Positions 33,308 to 44,167 of a stretch of DNA of 64,000 bases are shown here, piece by piece. Location of the stretch: assembly GCA_965115885.1 (NCBI GenBank), contig OZ220479.1, positions 3,644,786 through 3,708,785 on the forward strand. Reading direction: 5' to 3'. The position numbers were made by a program, and so were the translations under genes. The notes beneath the pieces are model-generated. The model worked only from the letters and a program-made list of their open reading frames with translations. It had not been told where the DNA came from and ran no database searches. Numbering within the stretch: position 1 is the stretch's first letter; the number at the start of each line of letters is the position of its first letter. Origin of the DNA: BD2-11 sp965115885. GTDB lineage: Bacteria > Gemmatimonadota > Gemmatimonadetes > Longimicrobiales > Gaopeijiaceae.

Positions 33308-33874
33308 TCACTCGGACTCGGCGACGGCGGAAGGAGGCGGCGGGAGATGAGGCTGGTCTCGACGGGGCCGTTTTGAGCCAAGGGAGGCTCCAAGGAAGAC
33401 TGCAACGATGGTAGCGAGGGGGGCGGTCGTCGCCGCCAAGCCCACCAACTGTTTTTCAAAGTAGGCGAGTATTATTGTACCAATAAGACCGAACAGAGCG
33501 AGGCAGAAGGCCATTCGCTGGCCGCGGTCTTTTCGAAGCGAGGACGCTTTTCTTTGCGAGTGACGATGCTCTTGCGCCCTTTCCGCCATCTCCAATATGC
33601 GGTTGGCAGCTCCGGACAACGTGGTCTCGTAGGCTTGGAGGGATTCAGGAGGCGGCAGCGGACCCGACAACGACGAAAATTCGAATTCGATACGCTGCTG
33701 GACAGCATGCGCCCGTACCGAACCCGTTGTTGGTGCAACAGTCGATCCATCGGCGGGAGAGCTTGGCGAAACTGCGGCGTCTGTGTGGGAATCGGTCGTT
33801 GCGGGGACGGGCGACTTTGCGCGAGCGACCTTGGACGTTCTGGCCGGTTTCCGTTTGCGTCTCCGCCGACTCAC
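33308..33874 (-). CDS. DUF2335 membrane protein
   Basis: 188 residues from a GTG whose GTGA overlaps the stop of the upstream gene. A basic, Ser/Ala/Pro-rich N-terminus of about 75 residues precedes the DUF2335 domain: PLPPPESLQAYETTLSGAANRILEMAERAQEHR, then a basic stretch and two membrane helices (MAFCLALFGLIGTIILAYF and GLAATTAPLATIVAVFLGASLG). DUF2335 proteins have no established activity, but occur in mobile and toxin-antitoxin-like settings. Coupled translation with the Panacea-like gene suggests a two-gene unit, in which this would be the membrane-acting member. Confidence 0.8.
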   Translation of the reverse strand: MSRRRRKRKPARTSKVARAKSPVPATTDSHTDAAVSPSSPADGSTVAPTTGSVRAHAVQQRIEFEFSSLSGPLPPPESLQAYETTLSGAANRILEMAERAQEHRHSQRKASSLRKDRGQRMAFCLALFGLIGTIILAYFEKQLVGLAATTAPLATIVAVFLGASLGSKRPRRDQPHLPPPPSAVAESE

Positions 33875-34509
33875 CAGAGCCTCTCGATCTCCCCGAATCG
33901 AACCATCGCGTCCTCGATGTCCGTGCCCACCTCGCGCCAAGCGTCGCGGATATCGTCGCCGTCGGATCGAAAGTCGTCGGAATCGGACGACCGGTTCGTC
34001 ACCCCCATGAGGTCGAAGGCGCTGACCATCCCTTGGACGAAGGAGTTCCCCGCGCGGTCGGACCGGGTTCCCCGCAGGTCCCGAGCCACATCCTTCACCG
34101 CCATCTCCGGGTATTCGCGGTGGATCGCCACGAGCGCCCGCCGACAAGGCACCAGCAACACCCATCTTGCCGCCCGTCCGAAGTAGTCGGCGACCGGGGC
34201 CGGAAACGAGCCGAGGGCCTCCTCGCCGCGCCGACGTCCGCTGTCAGTGAGCGAATGGCGGGGATATCGTCCCGATTCGTCGGTTTGGGCGAAGCCTGCG
34301 GCCACCAGATTCTGGACCGCGTCGTCGACGGCATGGTCGAGGGGACCGTAGAGGTACGGACGGAAATCGAAGAACGGTCCTCCGATCCGCTCGGACACGA
34401 CCCTGTCGACGAGGAAAAGGAGATTCTGCGCCTGGAGCGGGTCGATTTTCGCCCCGGGTCCGGCCGCAGCGAACGCTGCGGCGACGATGTCGTCGCGATT
34501 GCGCGTCAT
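33871..34509 (-). CDS. Panacea/SocA-like winged-helix protein (possible antitoxin)
   Basis: 212 residues with a strong AAGAGGAGA site before the ATG. The N-terminal 80 residues (KIDPLQAQNLLFLVDRVV, GGPFFDFRPYLYGPLD, VQNLVAAGFAQ) follow the Panacea/SocA pattern of a 'KLQKLLFL.D' helix and a 'Y.YGP' turn leading into a winged helix. The C-terminal half is helical (GRAARWVLLVPCRRALVAIHREYPEMAV). Panacea domains are known as versatile antitoxins of toxin-antitoxin pairs, including membrane toxins. The four-base overlap with the DUF2335 gene fits such a pair, though this is inferred and the similarity is moderate. Confidence 0.6.
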   Translation of the reverse strand: MTRNRDDIVAAAFAAAGPGAKIDPLQAQNLLFLVDRVVSERIGGPFFDFRPYLYGPLDHAVDDAVQNLVAAGFAQTDESGRYPRHSLTDSGRRRGEEALGSFPAPVADYFGRAARWVLLVPCRRALVAIHREYPEMAVKDVARDLRGTRSDRAGNSFVQGMVSAFDLMGVTNRSSDSDDFRSDGDDIRDAWREVGTDIEDAMVRFGEIERLW

Positions 34510-35112
34510 GGCATTCTCCTCTTGCTTGTCCAACTTCCAACGATAACCGCCATGAAGCCGGAGGTCACGCCGTTCGCGGAAGGATCGTCCCCGAATGCCC
34601 CGTCGGCCCGAAACTTTCCCGTGCACGTGCGGGTGCGCGGGCGCGGGTCGCTTCCCTGATTCCATCCGCGCGCAACCGCTCCGATTCCTCCTCCGCCTCG
34701 TCCCGTGTGATCGGAGGGGTCGATGCGGATCATGTGGCCACCACCCGCCTAGGCCGGCCGGTGGTGGTGGTCCCGACGACCTCCAACGAGCTCGGCCGGT
34801 CGGTTCCGGTGGCCGGGGCGCATCGCTCGGAGCAGCCCATTCTCGGGGCGACGATCCCGCTCCGCCGGGTATGCGTCCGGGTCGGCATGAACGCGGTCTC
34901 GACGTCCTCGATGCCGCTGTTTCGGAAGTGTGGCCGCAATTATGCGGGGCCTTGGTTCCGCGCTGTCGCCGGCGTCCCTGACCCGCACGCCCTCCGCCAG
35001 CACCGGCGGTTTCCGACGTAGTACGGCGCGACGCGGGGGAAGACGAAGGCGCGCGCGTCGGCACGCAACCGGGTCGGCCCCCGCCGTCGGCCGAAAAGTC
35101 GCCCGGCGTCCC
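34510..35112. other. 603-base interval with no supported gene
   Basis: Short frames exist on both strands (for example a plus frame near 34707-35021), but none has a convincing start, ribosome site or recognisable motif, and codon usage is no different from high-GC shadow frames. It marks the right border of the defence island. Confidence 0.4.
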
Positions 35113-36591
<1,479 letters not shown>

Positions 36592-36797
36592 GGCGTCGAC
36601 TTCCGGGAGATGGCGGCGGGGAAGGGCGAACGGGACGGCTCCGATCCTAAAAGAGCCGTTTTCGAGCGGCCCTCCAAGTGTCCCATTCGGATCCCGGGCG
36701 GGTCAAGGGAGCCCGAGGTCGGTCGTTGCCCCGGAAGACGTCGCCGGGCCATCTTCCTTCGAAAAGACCTATCCGTTCCCCGCAGAAGAGGAAGGCC

Positions 36798-39218
36798 ATG
36801 CGGCCGCCGACATCGCGTCCGACCCGACTCGGGATGCCGTTTTCCCTCCTGGTGCTCTTCGCCGCGCTCCTCCCGGGCGCCGCGCCCGCGCAGGAGGCGC
36901 CGCGCACGCTCTCCGTCGAGGACTACGTCCGCGCGGAGCGCCGTCTCGGGCGACACACGGACCCGCTGCTCTTCAACGGGGCGGTCGAGCCCGAGTGGTT
37001 GCCGGACGGCCGCTTCTGGTACCGCAACCGAACGCCGGACGGCGGCGAATACGTGATGGTCGACCCGGAGACGGGAACCCGCGTTCCCGCCTTCGACCAC
37101 GCGGAGATGACCGCGGCGCTGGAAGCCGTGGCCGGCGCGCCCGCGGTGGCCGAGGGCCTCCCCCGGGGGTTGCTCCTGGTCGAGGCCGGGCTGGCCGTGT
37201 TCGCGCCCGAGGGGGACGGCTTCCGGGAAGAGGGACGCGTCTTCCGTTGCAGCCTGAGCGCCGCGCGTTGCGAGGAGCTGGGCGGCAGTCCCGAGCAGCG
37301 CCGGGCCAACTACGTGGCGGTCTCCATGGGACGTTCCTCCCTTTCGCGCGCCTCGGCGGCCGTCGCGTCGCCGGACGGCGCCCGGGAAGCGTTCCTGCGC
37401 GACCACAACCTCTGGGTGCGCGAGGCCGAAACCGGGGAGGAAACCCAGCTCACCTTCGACGGCGAGGAGGACTTCGGCTACGCGACCGACAACGCGGGCT
37501 GGGTGCGGAGTCCCAGGCCCGTGCTGCGCTGGTCTCCCGACAGCCGCAGGATCGCGACCTTCCGGCACGACGCGCGCGGGGTGGGGATGATGTACATGGT
37601 GGACACCCGGGTGGGCCGTCCCGAGCTGGACGCATGGCGCTACCCCCTGCCCGGGGACTCGGTGATCTTCCGCATCCACCGCGTGGTGCTGGACTTGGAT
37701 GCGCCCGCCGAAGCGCGCCTGGTCCGCTTCGACATGCCGCCGGATCCGCACCGCTCGACGGTGTGCGACCACGTCGCCTGCGGCGGCACCTTCGCGGACG
37801 TGGAGTGGAGCGCCGATGCGGGCCGGGTGGCTTTCGTGTCGAGTTCCCGCGACCACAAGCGCGCCACGTTGCGCGTCGCCGACGCCCGCACCGGCGCGGT
37901 GCGCGACGTCCTGGAGGAGCGGGTGGAGACCTTCTTCGAGTCCGGCGACGGCGCCCACAACTGGCGCGTCCTCGAGGAGAGCGGCGAGGCGATCTGGTAT
38001 TCCAGGTGGGACGGCTGGAGCCATCTCTACCTCCACGACCTCGAGACCGGGGCGCTCGAGCGGCAGATCACTTCCGGGGCGTGGAACGTGCTCGAGGTGC
38101 TCGATGTCGACGCGGAGGCGCGCACCGTGCTCTTCGTCGGCAACGGGCGCGAGGACGGGGACCCCTATTTCCGCTATCTGTACCGGGTCGGGATGGACGG
38201 CGGCGACGTGCAGCTGCTCACCCCCGACAGCGCCGACCACGCCGTCGCGCTCTCGCCCGGCGGCGACTACTTCGTCGACGTCCGGTCGACCCCCGAGATC
38301 CCGCCCGTGAGCGCCGTGCGCGACATGAGCGGGCGGGTCGCGATGGAGCTGGAACGCGCCGACGTCTCCGCCTTGGAGGCGACCGGTTGGCACCCCCCCA
38401 TCCCCTTCCGGGTGAAAGCGCGCGACGGGACGACGGACCTCCACGGGCTCATGTTCCGCCCGTCCGACTTCGATCCGTCGACGAAGTACCCGGTCGTCAA
38501 CTACCTGTATCCGGGGCCGCAGAGCGGAAGCGTGGGGAGCCGCAGCTTTCGCACCGCGCACCGGGACCTGCAGGCGATCGCGGAACTGGGTTTCGTGGTC
38601 GTCGAGCTGGACGCCATGGGCACGCCCATGCGATCGCGGAGCTTCCACGAAGCCTACTACGGCGACATGGGCGACAACGGCCTTCCCGATCAGATCGCCG
38701 GGATCCGGCAGCTCGCCCGGCGCCACGAGTGGATGGACCTCGACCGGGTCGGCATCTTCGGGCACTCGGGCGGCGGCTTCGCGGCGGCGGCGGGCATCCT
38801 GCGCTACCCGGAATTCTACAAGGTGGCGGTGTCGCAGGCCGGCAACCACGACAACCGCAACTACGAGGACGACTGGGGCGAAAAGTGGCAGGGGCTACTG
38901 GAGGAGTACGACGACGGCACCACCAACTACGACAACCAAGCCAACCAGCTGGTGGCCGGGAACCTCGCGGGCAAGCTGCTCCTCGCCCACGGTACCATGG
39001 ACACCAACGTGCCCCACTCGAACACCATGCTCGTGGTGGACGCGCTCATCGCCGCGAACAAGGACTTCGACCTGCTCCTGCTCCCGAACCGCGGGCACGG
39101 CTTCGGGAACGAGCCCTACATGACGCGCCGCCGCTGGGACTACTTCGTGCGCCATCTCGCCGGCGCCGAACCGCCGGCCGACTACGAGATCGGGCGGTTG
39201 CGGCGGCCGGTCGGGTAA
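36798..39218 (+). CDS. S9 family peptidase, dipeptidyl-peptidase IV type, exported
   Basis: 806 residues from the ATG at 36798, chosen because an AGAGGAAGG site precedes it and a signal peptide (MPFSLLVLFAALLPGAAPA) follows; the open frame starts 120 bases earlier. The DPP IV propeller domain occupies about 60-520 (VLRWSPDSRRIATF, DWRVLEESG-type blades). The hydrolase domain has GIFGHSGGGFAAA (nucleophile Ser near 657), HGTMDTNVPHSNT (acid) and PNRGHGFGNEPY (His). It probably removes N-terminal dipeptides from peptides outside the cytoplasm. Confidence 0.94.
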   Translation: MRPPTSRPTRLGMPFSLLVLFAALLPGAAPAQEAPRTLSVEDYVRAERRLGRHTDPLLFNGAVEPEWLPDGRFWYRNRTPDGGEYVMVDPETGTRVPAFDHAEMTAALEAVAGAPAVAEGLPRGLLLVEAGLAVFAPEGDGFREEGRVFRCSLSAARCEELGGSPEQRRANYVAVSMGRSSLSRASAAVASPDGAREAFLRDHNLWVREAETGEETQLTFDGEEDFGYATDNAGWVRSPRPVLRWSPDSRRIATFRHDARGVGMMYMVDTRVGRPELDAWRYPLPGDSVIFRIHRVVLDLDAPAEARLVRFDMPPDPHRSTVCDHVACGGTFADVEWSADAGRVAFVSSSRDHKRATLRVADARTGAVRDVLEERVETFFESGDGAHNWRVLEESGEAIWYSRWDGWSHLYLHDLETGALERQITSGAWNVLEVLDVDAEARTVLFVGNGREDGDPYFRYLYRVGMDGGDVQLLTPDSADHAVALSPGGDYFVDVRSTPEIPPVSAVRDMSGRVAMELERADVSALEATGWHPPIPFRVKARDGTTDLHGLMFRPSDFDPSTKYPVVNYLYPGPQSGSVGSRSFRTAHRDLQAIAELGFVVVELDAMGTPMRSRSFHEAYYGDMGDNGLPDQIAGIRQLARRHEWMDLDRVGIFGHSGGGFAAAAGILRYPEFYKVAVSQAGNHDNRNYEDDWGEKWQGLLEEYDDGTTNYDNQANQLVAGNLAGKLLLAHGTMDTNVPHSNTMLVVDALIAANKDFDLLLLPNRGHGFGNEPYMTRRRWDYFVRHLAGAEPPADYEIGRLRRPVG

Positions 39219-39234
39219 GGGGCGGCGAGGGCGC

Positions 39235-39777
39235 CTACGGCGACGGGGCCGCCTCCGCCGCCAGCACGTCGCCCACCGCCTTCACGATGTCCTGTTCGGG
39301 CCCGATGCCCGTGTAGGCCACCTTGCCTTCCCTGTCCAGGACGACCACGTACGAGGTCGCCGGGACCAGGAAGGCGCGCGCGGCGGCGCCGCCGGCGTCC
39401 CAGAGCATCGGGAAAGGAACGGCGTGCCGCTCCAAGTGTCGGCGCACGGCGCGCCGGGTCTGGGCCACCGCGACGGCGACCGCGAGGAAGCCGACCTCTT
39501 CGCCGTAGCGCGCGTGGGCGGCGTCCATGCTGGGCTGGAGCGCCTCGCACTGTTCGCACCAGCTCGCCCAGAACTCGAGCAGCAGGGGACGCTCGCCGAC
39601 GCGATCCGCGAGATCGACCGGCGTCCCGTCCAAGGTCTCGACGACCGGCGGCACGGGCGTCTCGCCCACCGCGATGCCGATCTCGCCCCGTTGCTGCGCG
39701 CCCAAGGCGCCGGAGAAGACGAGGACGGCGCCGAGCGCCGCCGCCGTCTTCGGGAGATTCCTTCCGATCGCGTTCAC
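39235..39777 (-). CDS. TlpA-like periplasmic thioredoxin
   Basis: 180 residues from the GTG that overlaps the stop of the upstream ccdA-like gene (GTGA). A membrane anchor or signal (TAAALGAVLVFSGALGA) is followed by a thioredoxin fold with EFWASWCEQCEAL; the CEQC pair, near residue 78, replaces the usual CxPC. Later features (FPMLWDAGG, FLVPATSYVVVLDREG with the cis-Pro) are normal. It probably takes electrons from the CcdA-like protein to reduce periplasmic disulfides, for example in cytochrome c maturation. Confidence 0.88.
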   Translation of the reverse strand: MNAIGRNLPKTAAALGAVLVFSGALGAQQRGEIGIAVGETPVPPVVETLDGTPVDLADRVGERPLLLEFWASWCEQCEALQPSMDAAHARYGEEVGFLAVAVAVAQTRRAVRRHLERHAVPFPMLWDAGGAAARAFLVPATSYVVVLDREGKVAYTGIGPEQDIVKAVGDVLAAEAAPSP

Positions 39778-40493
39778 ATCGCCAGTCCCGTTTGAATCAG
39801 ATAGTATTCCGCCACGCCGAGCATGGCGACGCCGGCAGCCTTCTTGATCCACGTCATCCAGGCCCCGGACTTGGGCAGCCAAGCCGCCGTGCCCGAGAAG
39901 AGTCCGACCGCGACCAACAGCGAGGTCATTCCCAAGGAGAAGACGAAAAGGTAGAGGAATCCCATGGCGCCCGCCTGAGTCGCCGCCACCCAGGTGAGGA
40001 CCACGGCGAAGGCGGGGGCGCCGCAGGGGGCGGCCACGACGCCGGAGGTGGCGCCCAGCAGAAAGACCGCCGGGTAGGAGCCGCCGCCGAGTCCCCCCGC
40101 CCAGTTCAGCAACCGCTTGGGCGCGCGCACCGGGATCACGTCCAGCATGGCCAGCGCGAAGACGACGAGCAGGTTGGCGGTGGCGAACCGGACCCAGGGG
40201 TTCGCGCTCACCGTTCCGAAGAGGGTGCCGCTCATTCCCGCCACCAGGCCGAGCAGGGCGTAGAACGCGGCCAGCCCCGTCACGTACGTCAGCGTCAGTC
40301 CCACGACCCGCGCGCGCGGCGCCTCGTCCCGGGAGGCGCCGACGACGACCGAGGCGGTGATGGGGATCATCGGGTAGATGCAGGGCGTCAGGCTGGTCAG
40401 GACGCCGGCCCAGAAGAGCAGCCCCATCGCCAGGAACGGGCTCCCGCTCAGGCTCTCGGAGATTCCTCCGATTTGGAGAGCTGCGGTCGGCAT
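39774..40493 (-). CDS. CcdA/DsbD-type thiol-disulfide transporter
   Basis: 239 residues with six predicted membrane helices. The first holds LTSLTPCIYPMIPITASVVVG and the fourth GVVAAPCGAPAFAVVL; these two cysteines form the transmembrane redox pair of CcdA/DsbD proteins. I take the ATG at 40493 rather than the GTG nine bases upstream because a GAGGAG site is correctly spaced for it. It moves reducing power from cytosolic thioredoxin to the downstream TlpA-like protein with which it overlaps. Confidence 0.9.
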   Translation of the reverse strand: MPTAALQIGGISESLSGSPFLAMGLLFWAGVLTSLTPCIYPMIPITASVVVGASRDEAPRARVVGLTLTYVTGLAAFYALLGLVAGMSGTLFGTVSANPWVRFATANLLVVFALAMLDVIPVRAPKRLLNWAGGLGGGSYPAVFLLGATSGVVAAPCGAPAFAVVLTWVAATQAGAMGFLYLFVFSLGMTSLLVAVGLFSGTAAWLPKSGAWMTWIKKAAGVAMLGVAEYYLIQTGLAM

Positions 40494-40524
40494 GGGAAAC
40501 ACTCCTCGGGCGCTCCGTCGGCGG

Positions 40525-43299
40525 CTAGCCGCGCGCCCGCGCGTGCGGTCGGGCCAGCACGCCGGCGGGGTCGAAGCTGTCCACGATGCCGCGCGCGAGC
40601 GCGCTCGCGCGCGGCGGGGGTTCGGGTTCGATCCCGGGCCAGCGGGGGAGGTCCGTGCGCGTCACGCGGAAGGCCGCGCCCGCGCGCGCCGCGCCGTCGC
40701 GGAGACGGGCGAGCGCGTCCGCGAGATCGGCCGGATCGGCTTCCTCTCCGTCGGTTCTCCCGCCCGCGCCGACCGCGACCCGCACCGACCCGAGCGAGAC
40801 GTGCGCGGCCGTCGTGCCGTACTCCGCGCACATTTCCACCAGCTCGCCCAGGCGCGACGGCAGATGGCCGACGCGCGCCACCGCGGCCGCGTCGTCCTCG
40901 AAGCGCTCCAGCGCCGCGAACCATTCCGCGGAGGCTTCCCCCTCCAGTCGGCGGGTGGCTTCCCTGCCGACGCGTTCCGAGAGGAGGCGCTCCGATTCCT
41001 CCACCGCCTCCCGGGAGCCGAGAAGGCGGACGGCGACGGTCGCCTCCGGTCCGCGGCCCGCCCTCAGCTCCAGCGCCGGGATGCGCAGGGACGCGGTGGC
41101 CAGCGAGCGGGCCAGCACCGCGGCCAGCGCCAGCCGGGGGGCGTCGTAGAGGAGGGTCACGTCCCGCGCGGGCAGCGGGTGCAGGCGCACCGTCGCGGAG
41201 GTCACGATGCCCAGCCGTCCCTCGCTTCCCACCGCGAGCTTCACCAGATCGTAGCCGGCGACGTTCTTGACCACCCGTCCGCCCAGCTCGAGCACGCGCC
41301 CGTCTCCGGTCACCAGCGTCACCCCGAGCACGTGGTCGCGGGGGGTGCCGAACTTCGCTTGCAACGGTCCGTAGGCCCCGCTCGCCAACACCCCTCCGAG
41401 GCTGCGCCGGGCCCGTCGCGGAGGATCCAGGGGGAGCCACTGGCCCCGCGCTCCGGTCACCCGCTCCAGCTGGGCGAGCGAGACGCCGGCGTCCGCGGCG
41501 AGGGTCAGGTCGTCCGGGTCGTAGGCGTGCACCGCCCCCAGCGCGCGCGTGCTCACCACCAAGTCCACCGGCCCGTCCAGGTACCCGGGGGGGAGGGAGG
41601 TGGCGTTGCCGACGCAACGAACCCGCCAGCCCTCGCGCGAAGCCCGCGCCATCAGTTCGCCGAGTTCCTCGGCCGTCTCCGGGGCGACCACGCGCGCGTC
41701 GCCGACCTCCGCCGGGACGCGGCCGGTCCCGATTCCGCCGTTCGCTCCCTCGCGCGAAGCCGCGCCTCCGTCCGAACGCCCCGCCGCGGAGTCCGGCGTC
41801 TCCGGGCTCGTACCGTCGTCCCGACGGGCGCCGCCTCCGCCGTCTTCTTCGCCCCGGCTCCCCGCCGTTCCCTGCGCGACCGCCGTCTCCGCGTCCCGGA
41901 TCCGCTCCGGCAACACCTTGCCCGGGTTGCACAGCCCTAGGGGATCGAAGACGCGGCGCACCGCTTCCATCGCCCGCAGAACGTCGTCGGAGTGGATGAG
42001 CGTCATGTAGTCGCGCTTGTCGAGCCCCACGCCGTGTTCGCCGGTGATCGTCCCCCCGGCCTCGACGCAGATGCGCATGATCTCCTTGGAGGCCCGCTCC
42101 ACCCGCTCCACCTCGTCGGCGTCGCGCCGGTCGAAGAGGATGTTGGGGTGCAGGTTGCCGTCTCCGGCGTGGAAGACGTTGGCGACCCGCAGGCGGTGGC
42201 GCGTCCCGACGTCCGCGATCCCGGCCAGCACTTCGGGAAGCTTCGTGCGGGGAACGGTGGCGTCCTGCACCAGCAGGTCCGGAGCGATCCGCCCCATGGC
42301 GCCGAAGGCTTTCTTCCTCCCCTTCCAGAGCGCCGCGCGCGCGTCCGCGGAGGTAGCCGTGCGCACCTCGCGCGCGCCCCACTCCAGGCACGCCGCCTCC
42401 GCCCGCGCCGCCTCGGCCTCGAGCCCCGCCCGGACGCCGTCGAATTCCACCACCAGCGCCGCCGCCGCATCGGTCGGGTAGCCGGCGGCGAACACGCTCT
42501 CCTCCACGGCCTGGATGGTGGCCCGGTCGACGATTTCGAGCGCCGACGGAAGCAGGCCGTCGGCGACGATCGCGGTCACCGCCCGTCCCGCGTCCTCCAG
42601 CCGCCCGAAGATGCCCAACAGGGTGTGCGTCGCCTGCGGCAACGGGAGCAGCTCGACCTCGATCTCCACCGCGATGCCGAAGCAACCCTCCGATCCCACG
42701 AACGCGCCCGCGAGGTCGAGTTCTCCGGCGTCCGGCCAGCGGTCCAGGCGCGTGCGGCTCCCGTCCGGCAGCACCACGTCCAACCCCCGAACGTAGCGCG
42801 AGGTCACGCCGTACTTGAGGCAGTGGGGGCCCCCCGAATTCTCGGCGACGTTGCCGCCGACCGAGCAAGCGCTCTGCGAAGAGGGATCGGGGGCGTAGTG
42901 GAGCCCGTGGGGAAGGGCGGCCGCCGTGAGGTGCGCGTTCACCACGCCGGGCTGGAGGCGCGCCCGCCGGTTCCGCGGATCGATCTCGAGGATCCGGTTC
43001 ATGCGCGCCGTGCACACCACCACCGCCCCATCGGTCGCGAGCGCGCCCCCCGAGAGGCCGGTTCCCGAGCCGCGCGGCACGAAGGGCACCCCCGCGCGCA
43101 CGAGGGCCCGCACCGCCCGAGCGGTCTGGCCGCCGTCCCGGGGCAGCACCGCCGCGCGAGGCGGACAGCGGTAGGCGGTGAGTCCGTCGGACTCGTACAC
43201 CATCAGCCGCGCCGGGTCGGTGACGACCCCGGATTCGCCCACGATATGGACGAGCTCCGCCGCCAGCTCGGCGGATAGGCGCGGCACGGGTGCGGTCAC
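40525..43299 (-). CDS. GlcD-GlcE fusion: FAD-linked glycolate/lactate oxidase
   Basis: 924 residues joining two usually separate subunits. Residues about 1-475 are GlcD: FAD_binding_4 with PRGSGTGLSGGAL and SSQSACSVGGNVAENSGGPHCLKYG, then the C-terminal cap with VFHAGDGNLHPN and GEHGVGLDKRDYM. A Gly/Arg/Ser-rich linker (about 478-535) leads to a second, GlcE-like FAD-binding half (VVAPETAEELGELM, GGRVVKNVAGYDLVKLAVGSEGRLGIVT). Together they oxidise a 2-hydroxy acid and pass electrons to the quinone pool, usually through an Fe-S subunit (GlcF) that is not adjacent here. The in-frame linker argues for a genuine fusion. Confidence 0.9.
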   Translation of the reverse strand: MTAPVPRLSAELAAELVHIVGESGVVTDPARLMVYESDGLTAYRCPPRAAVLPRDGGQTARAVRALVRAGVPFVPRGSGTGLSGGALATDGAVVVCTARMNRILEIDPRNRRARLQPGVVNAHLTAAALPHGLHYAPDPSSQSACSVGGNVAENSGGPHCLKYGVTSRYVRGLDVVLPDGSRTRLDRWPDAGELDLAGAFVGSEGCFGIAVEIEVELLPLPQATHTLLGIFGRLEDAGRAVTAIVADGLLPSALEIVDRATIQAVEESVFAAGYPTDAAAALVVEFDGVRAGLEAEAARAEAACLEWGAREVRTATSADARAALWKGRKKAFGAMGRIAPDLLVQDATVPRTKLPEVLAGIADVGTRHRLRVANVFHAGDGNLHPNILFDRRDADEVERVERASKEIMRICVEAGGTITGEHGVGLDKRDYMTLIHSDDVLRAMEAVRRVFDPLGLCNPGKVLPERIRDAETAVAQGTAGSRGEEDGGGGARRDDGTSPETPDSAAGRSDGGAASREGANGGIGTGRVPAEVGDARVVAPETAEELGELMARASREGWRVRCVGNATSLPPGYLDGPVDLVVSTRALGAVHAYDPDDLTLAADAGVSLAQLERVTGARGQWLPLDPPRRARRSLGGVLASGAYGPLQAKFGTPRDHVLGVTLVTGDGRVLELGGRVVKNVAGYDLVKLAVGSEGRLGIVTSATVRLHPLPARDVTLLYDAPRLALAAVLARSLATASLRIPALELRAGRGPEATVAVRLLGSREAVEESERLLSERVGREATRRLEGEASAEWFAALERFEDDAAAVARVGHLPSRLGELVEMCAEYGTTAAHVSLGSVRVAVGAGGRTDGEEADPADLADALARLRDGAARAGAAFRVTRTDLPRWPGIEPEPPPRASALARGIVDSFDPAGVLARPHARARG

Positions 43300-43383
43300 G
43301 GCAGGGCTCGCGGTGGTGGAGAGAAGCGCGCGTCGGTCGGCACCGGAAGCCCGCCGGTCGCGCGCGCCGCTACTGGGAAAATA

Positions 43384-44130
43384 CTACCCCGCGCCGTCCA
43401 GATAGTCGAGCATGGCGGCGATGCTGGCGGCGGCGGCGGCGGCGAGGGCGGGGGGCAGCCCGATGCCGTAGACGACGCGCGCCAGCTCGGCCTGCGTGGC
43501 GCCGGGACGCGCGCGCCGCGCCTCCCGGGTCTGCTCGATGCGCGCGAGGCGGTGCGCCCGGTAGGCGGCCGTCGCCCCCGAAACGTCCTCCAGCGGCGGC
43601 CCGTGCGCGGGATAGATCACCTTGGGCGACAGCGCCCGGATCCGCTCGAGCGACGCCAGATAGTCGCGCACGGAGCCTCGATACTCCCCCACCCAGGTCG
43701 TGGCGCCCTCCCCGAGCATCAGGTCGCCCGCGAAAAGCGCCTGCCCGCGCGGCCAGTGGAAGCACAGGTGCCGGGCGCTGTGTCCCGGCGTCTCCACCGC
43801 GATCAGCGCGCCGTGGTCGGTGGACACCGCGGCGCCGTCGCCCAGGGCGGCGTCCGCGTCCCGGCACGGCCCGAGCAGGGGCGCGGCGCACGCGTCCGCG
43901 AAGGCTCGGGCGCAACCGGAGTGGTCGTCGTGGTCGTGGGTCACCAGCACCGCGACCCGGCGCGCGTCGGCGACCGCGGCCTCGAGCGCGCGCAGGTGAC
44001 CGGGATCGTCCGGGCCCGGATCGACGACCGCCGGCGTTTCGCGTCCGACGATGTGCGTCCGGGTTCCGTCCAGCGTGAACGGTCCCGGGTTGGACGCGGA
44101 GACGACGCGGGGCCGGACCTGCTCCGCCAC
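43384..44130 (-). CDS. MBL-fold metallo-hydrolase (LACTB2-like)
   Basis: 248 residues. The metal motif THDHDDHSG (residues about 64-72) and later metal ligands in TPGHSARHLCFHW, FAGDLMLGEG and YPAHGP are complete. A helical C-terminal region (RIEQTREARRARPGATQAELARVVYG) is typical of the LACTB2/YflN group, which includes endoribonucleases and glyoxalase-like hydrolases. Cytosolic; substrate unknown. The start is a plain ATG with moderate ribosome site; the upstream gene ends 37 bases away. Confidence 0.88.
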   Translation of the reverse strand: MAEQVRPRVVSASNPGPFTLDGTRTHIVGRETPAVVDPGPDDPGHLRALEAAVADARRVAVLVTHDHDDHSGCARAFADACAAPLLGPCRDADAALGDGAAVSTDHGALIAVETPGHSARHLCFHWPRGQALFAGDLMLGEGATTWVGEYRGSVRDYLASLERIRALSPKVIYPAHGPPLEDVSGATAAYRAHRLARIEQTREARRARPGATQAELARVVYGIGLPPALAAAAAASIAAMLDYLDGAG

Positions 44131-44167
44131 GGCCGCCGCGGTGCGCGGTCCGCCGCCTCCGGGGGAC

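Noticed and set aside
34707..35021. A 104-codon plus ORF at the island border
   Set aside because: No start signal, motif or similarity recognised; overlaps equally open frames on the other strand.
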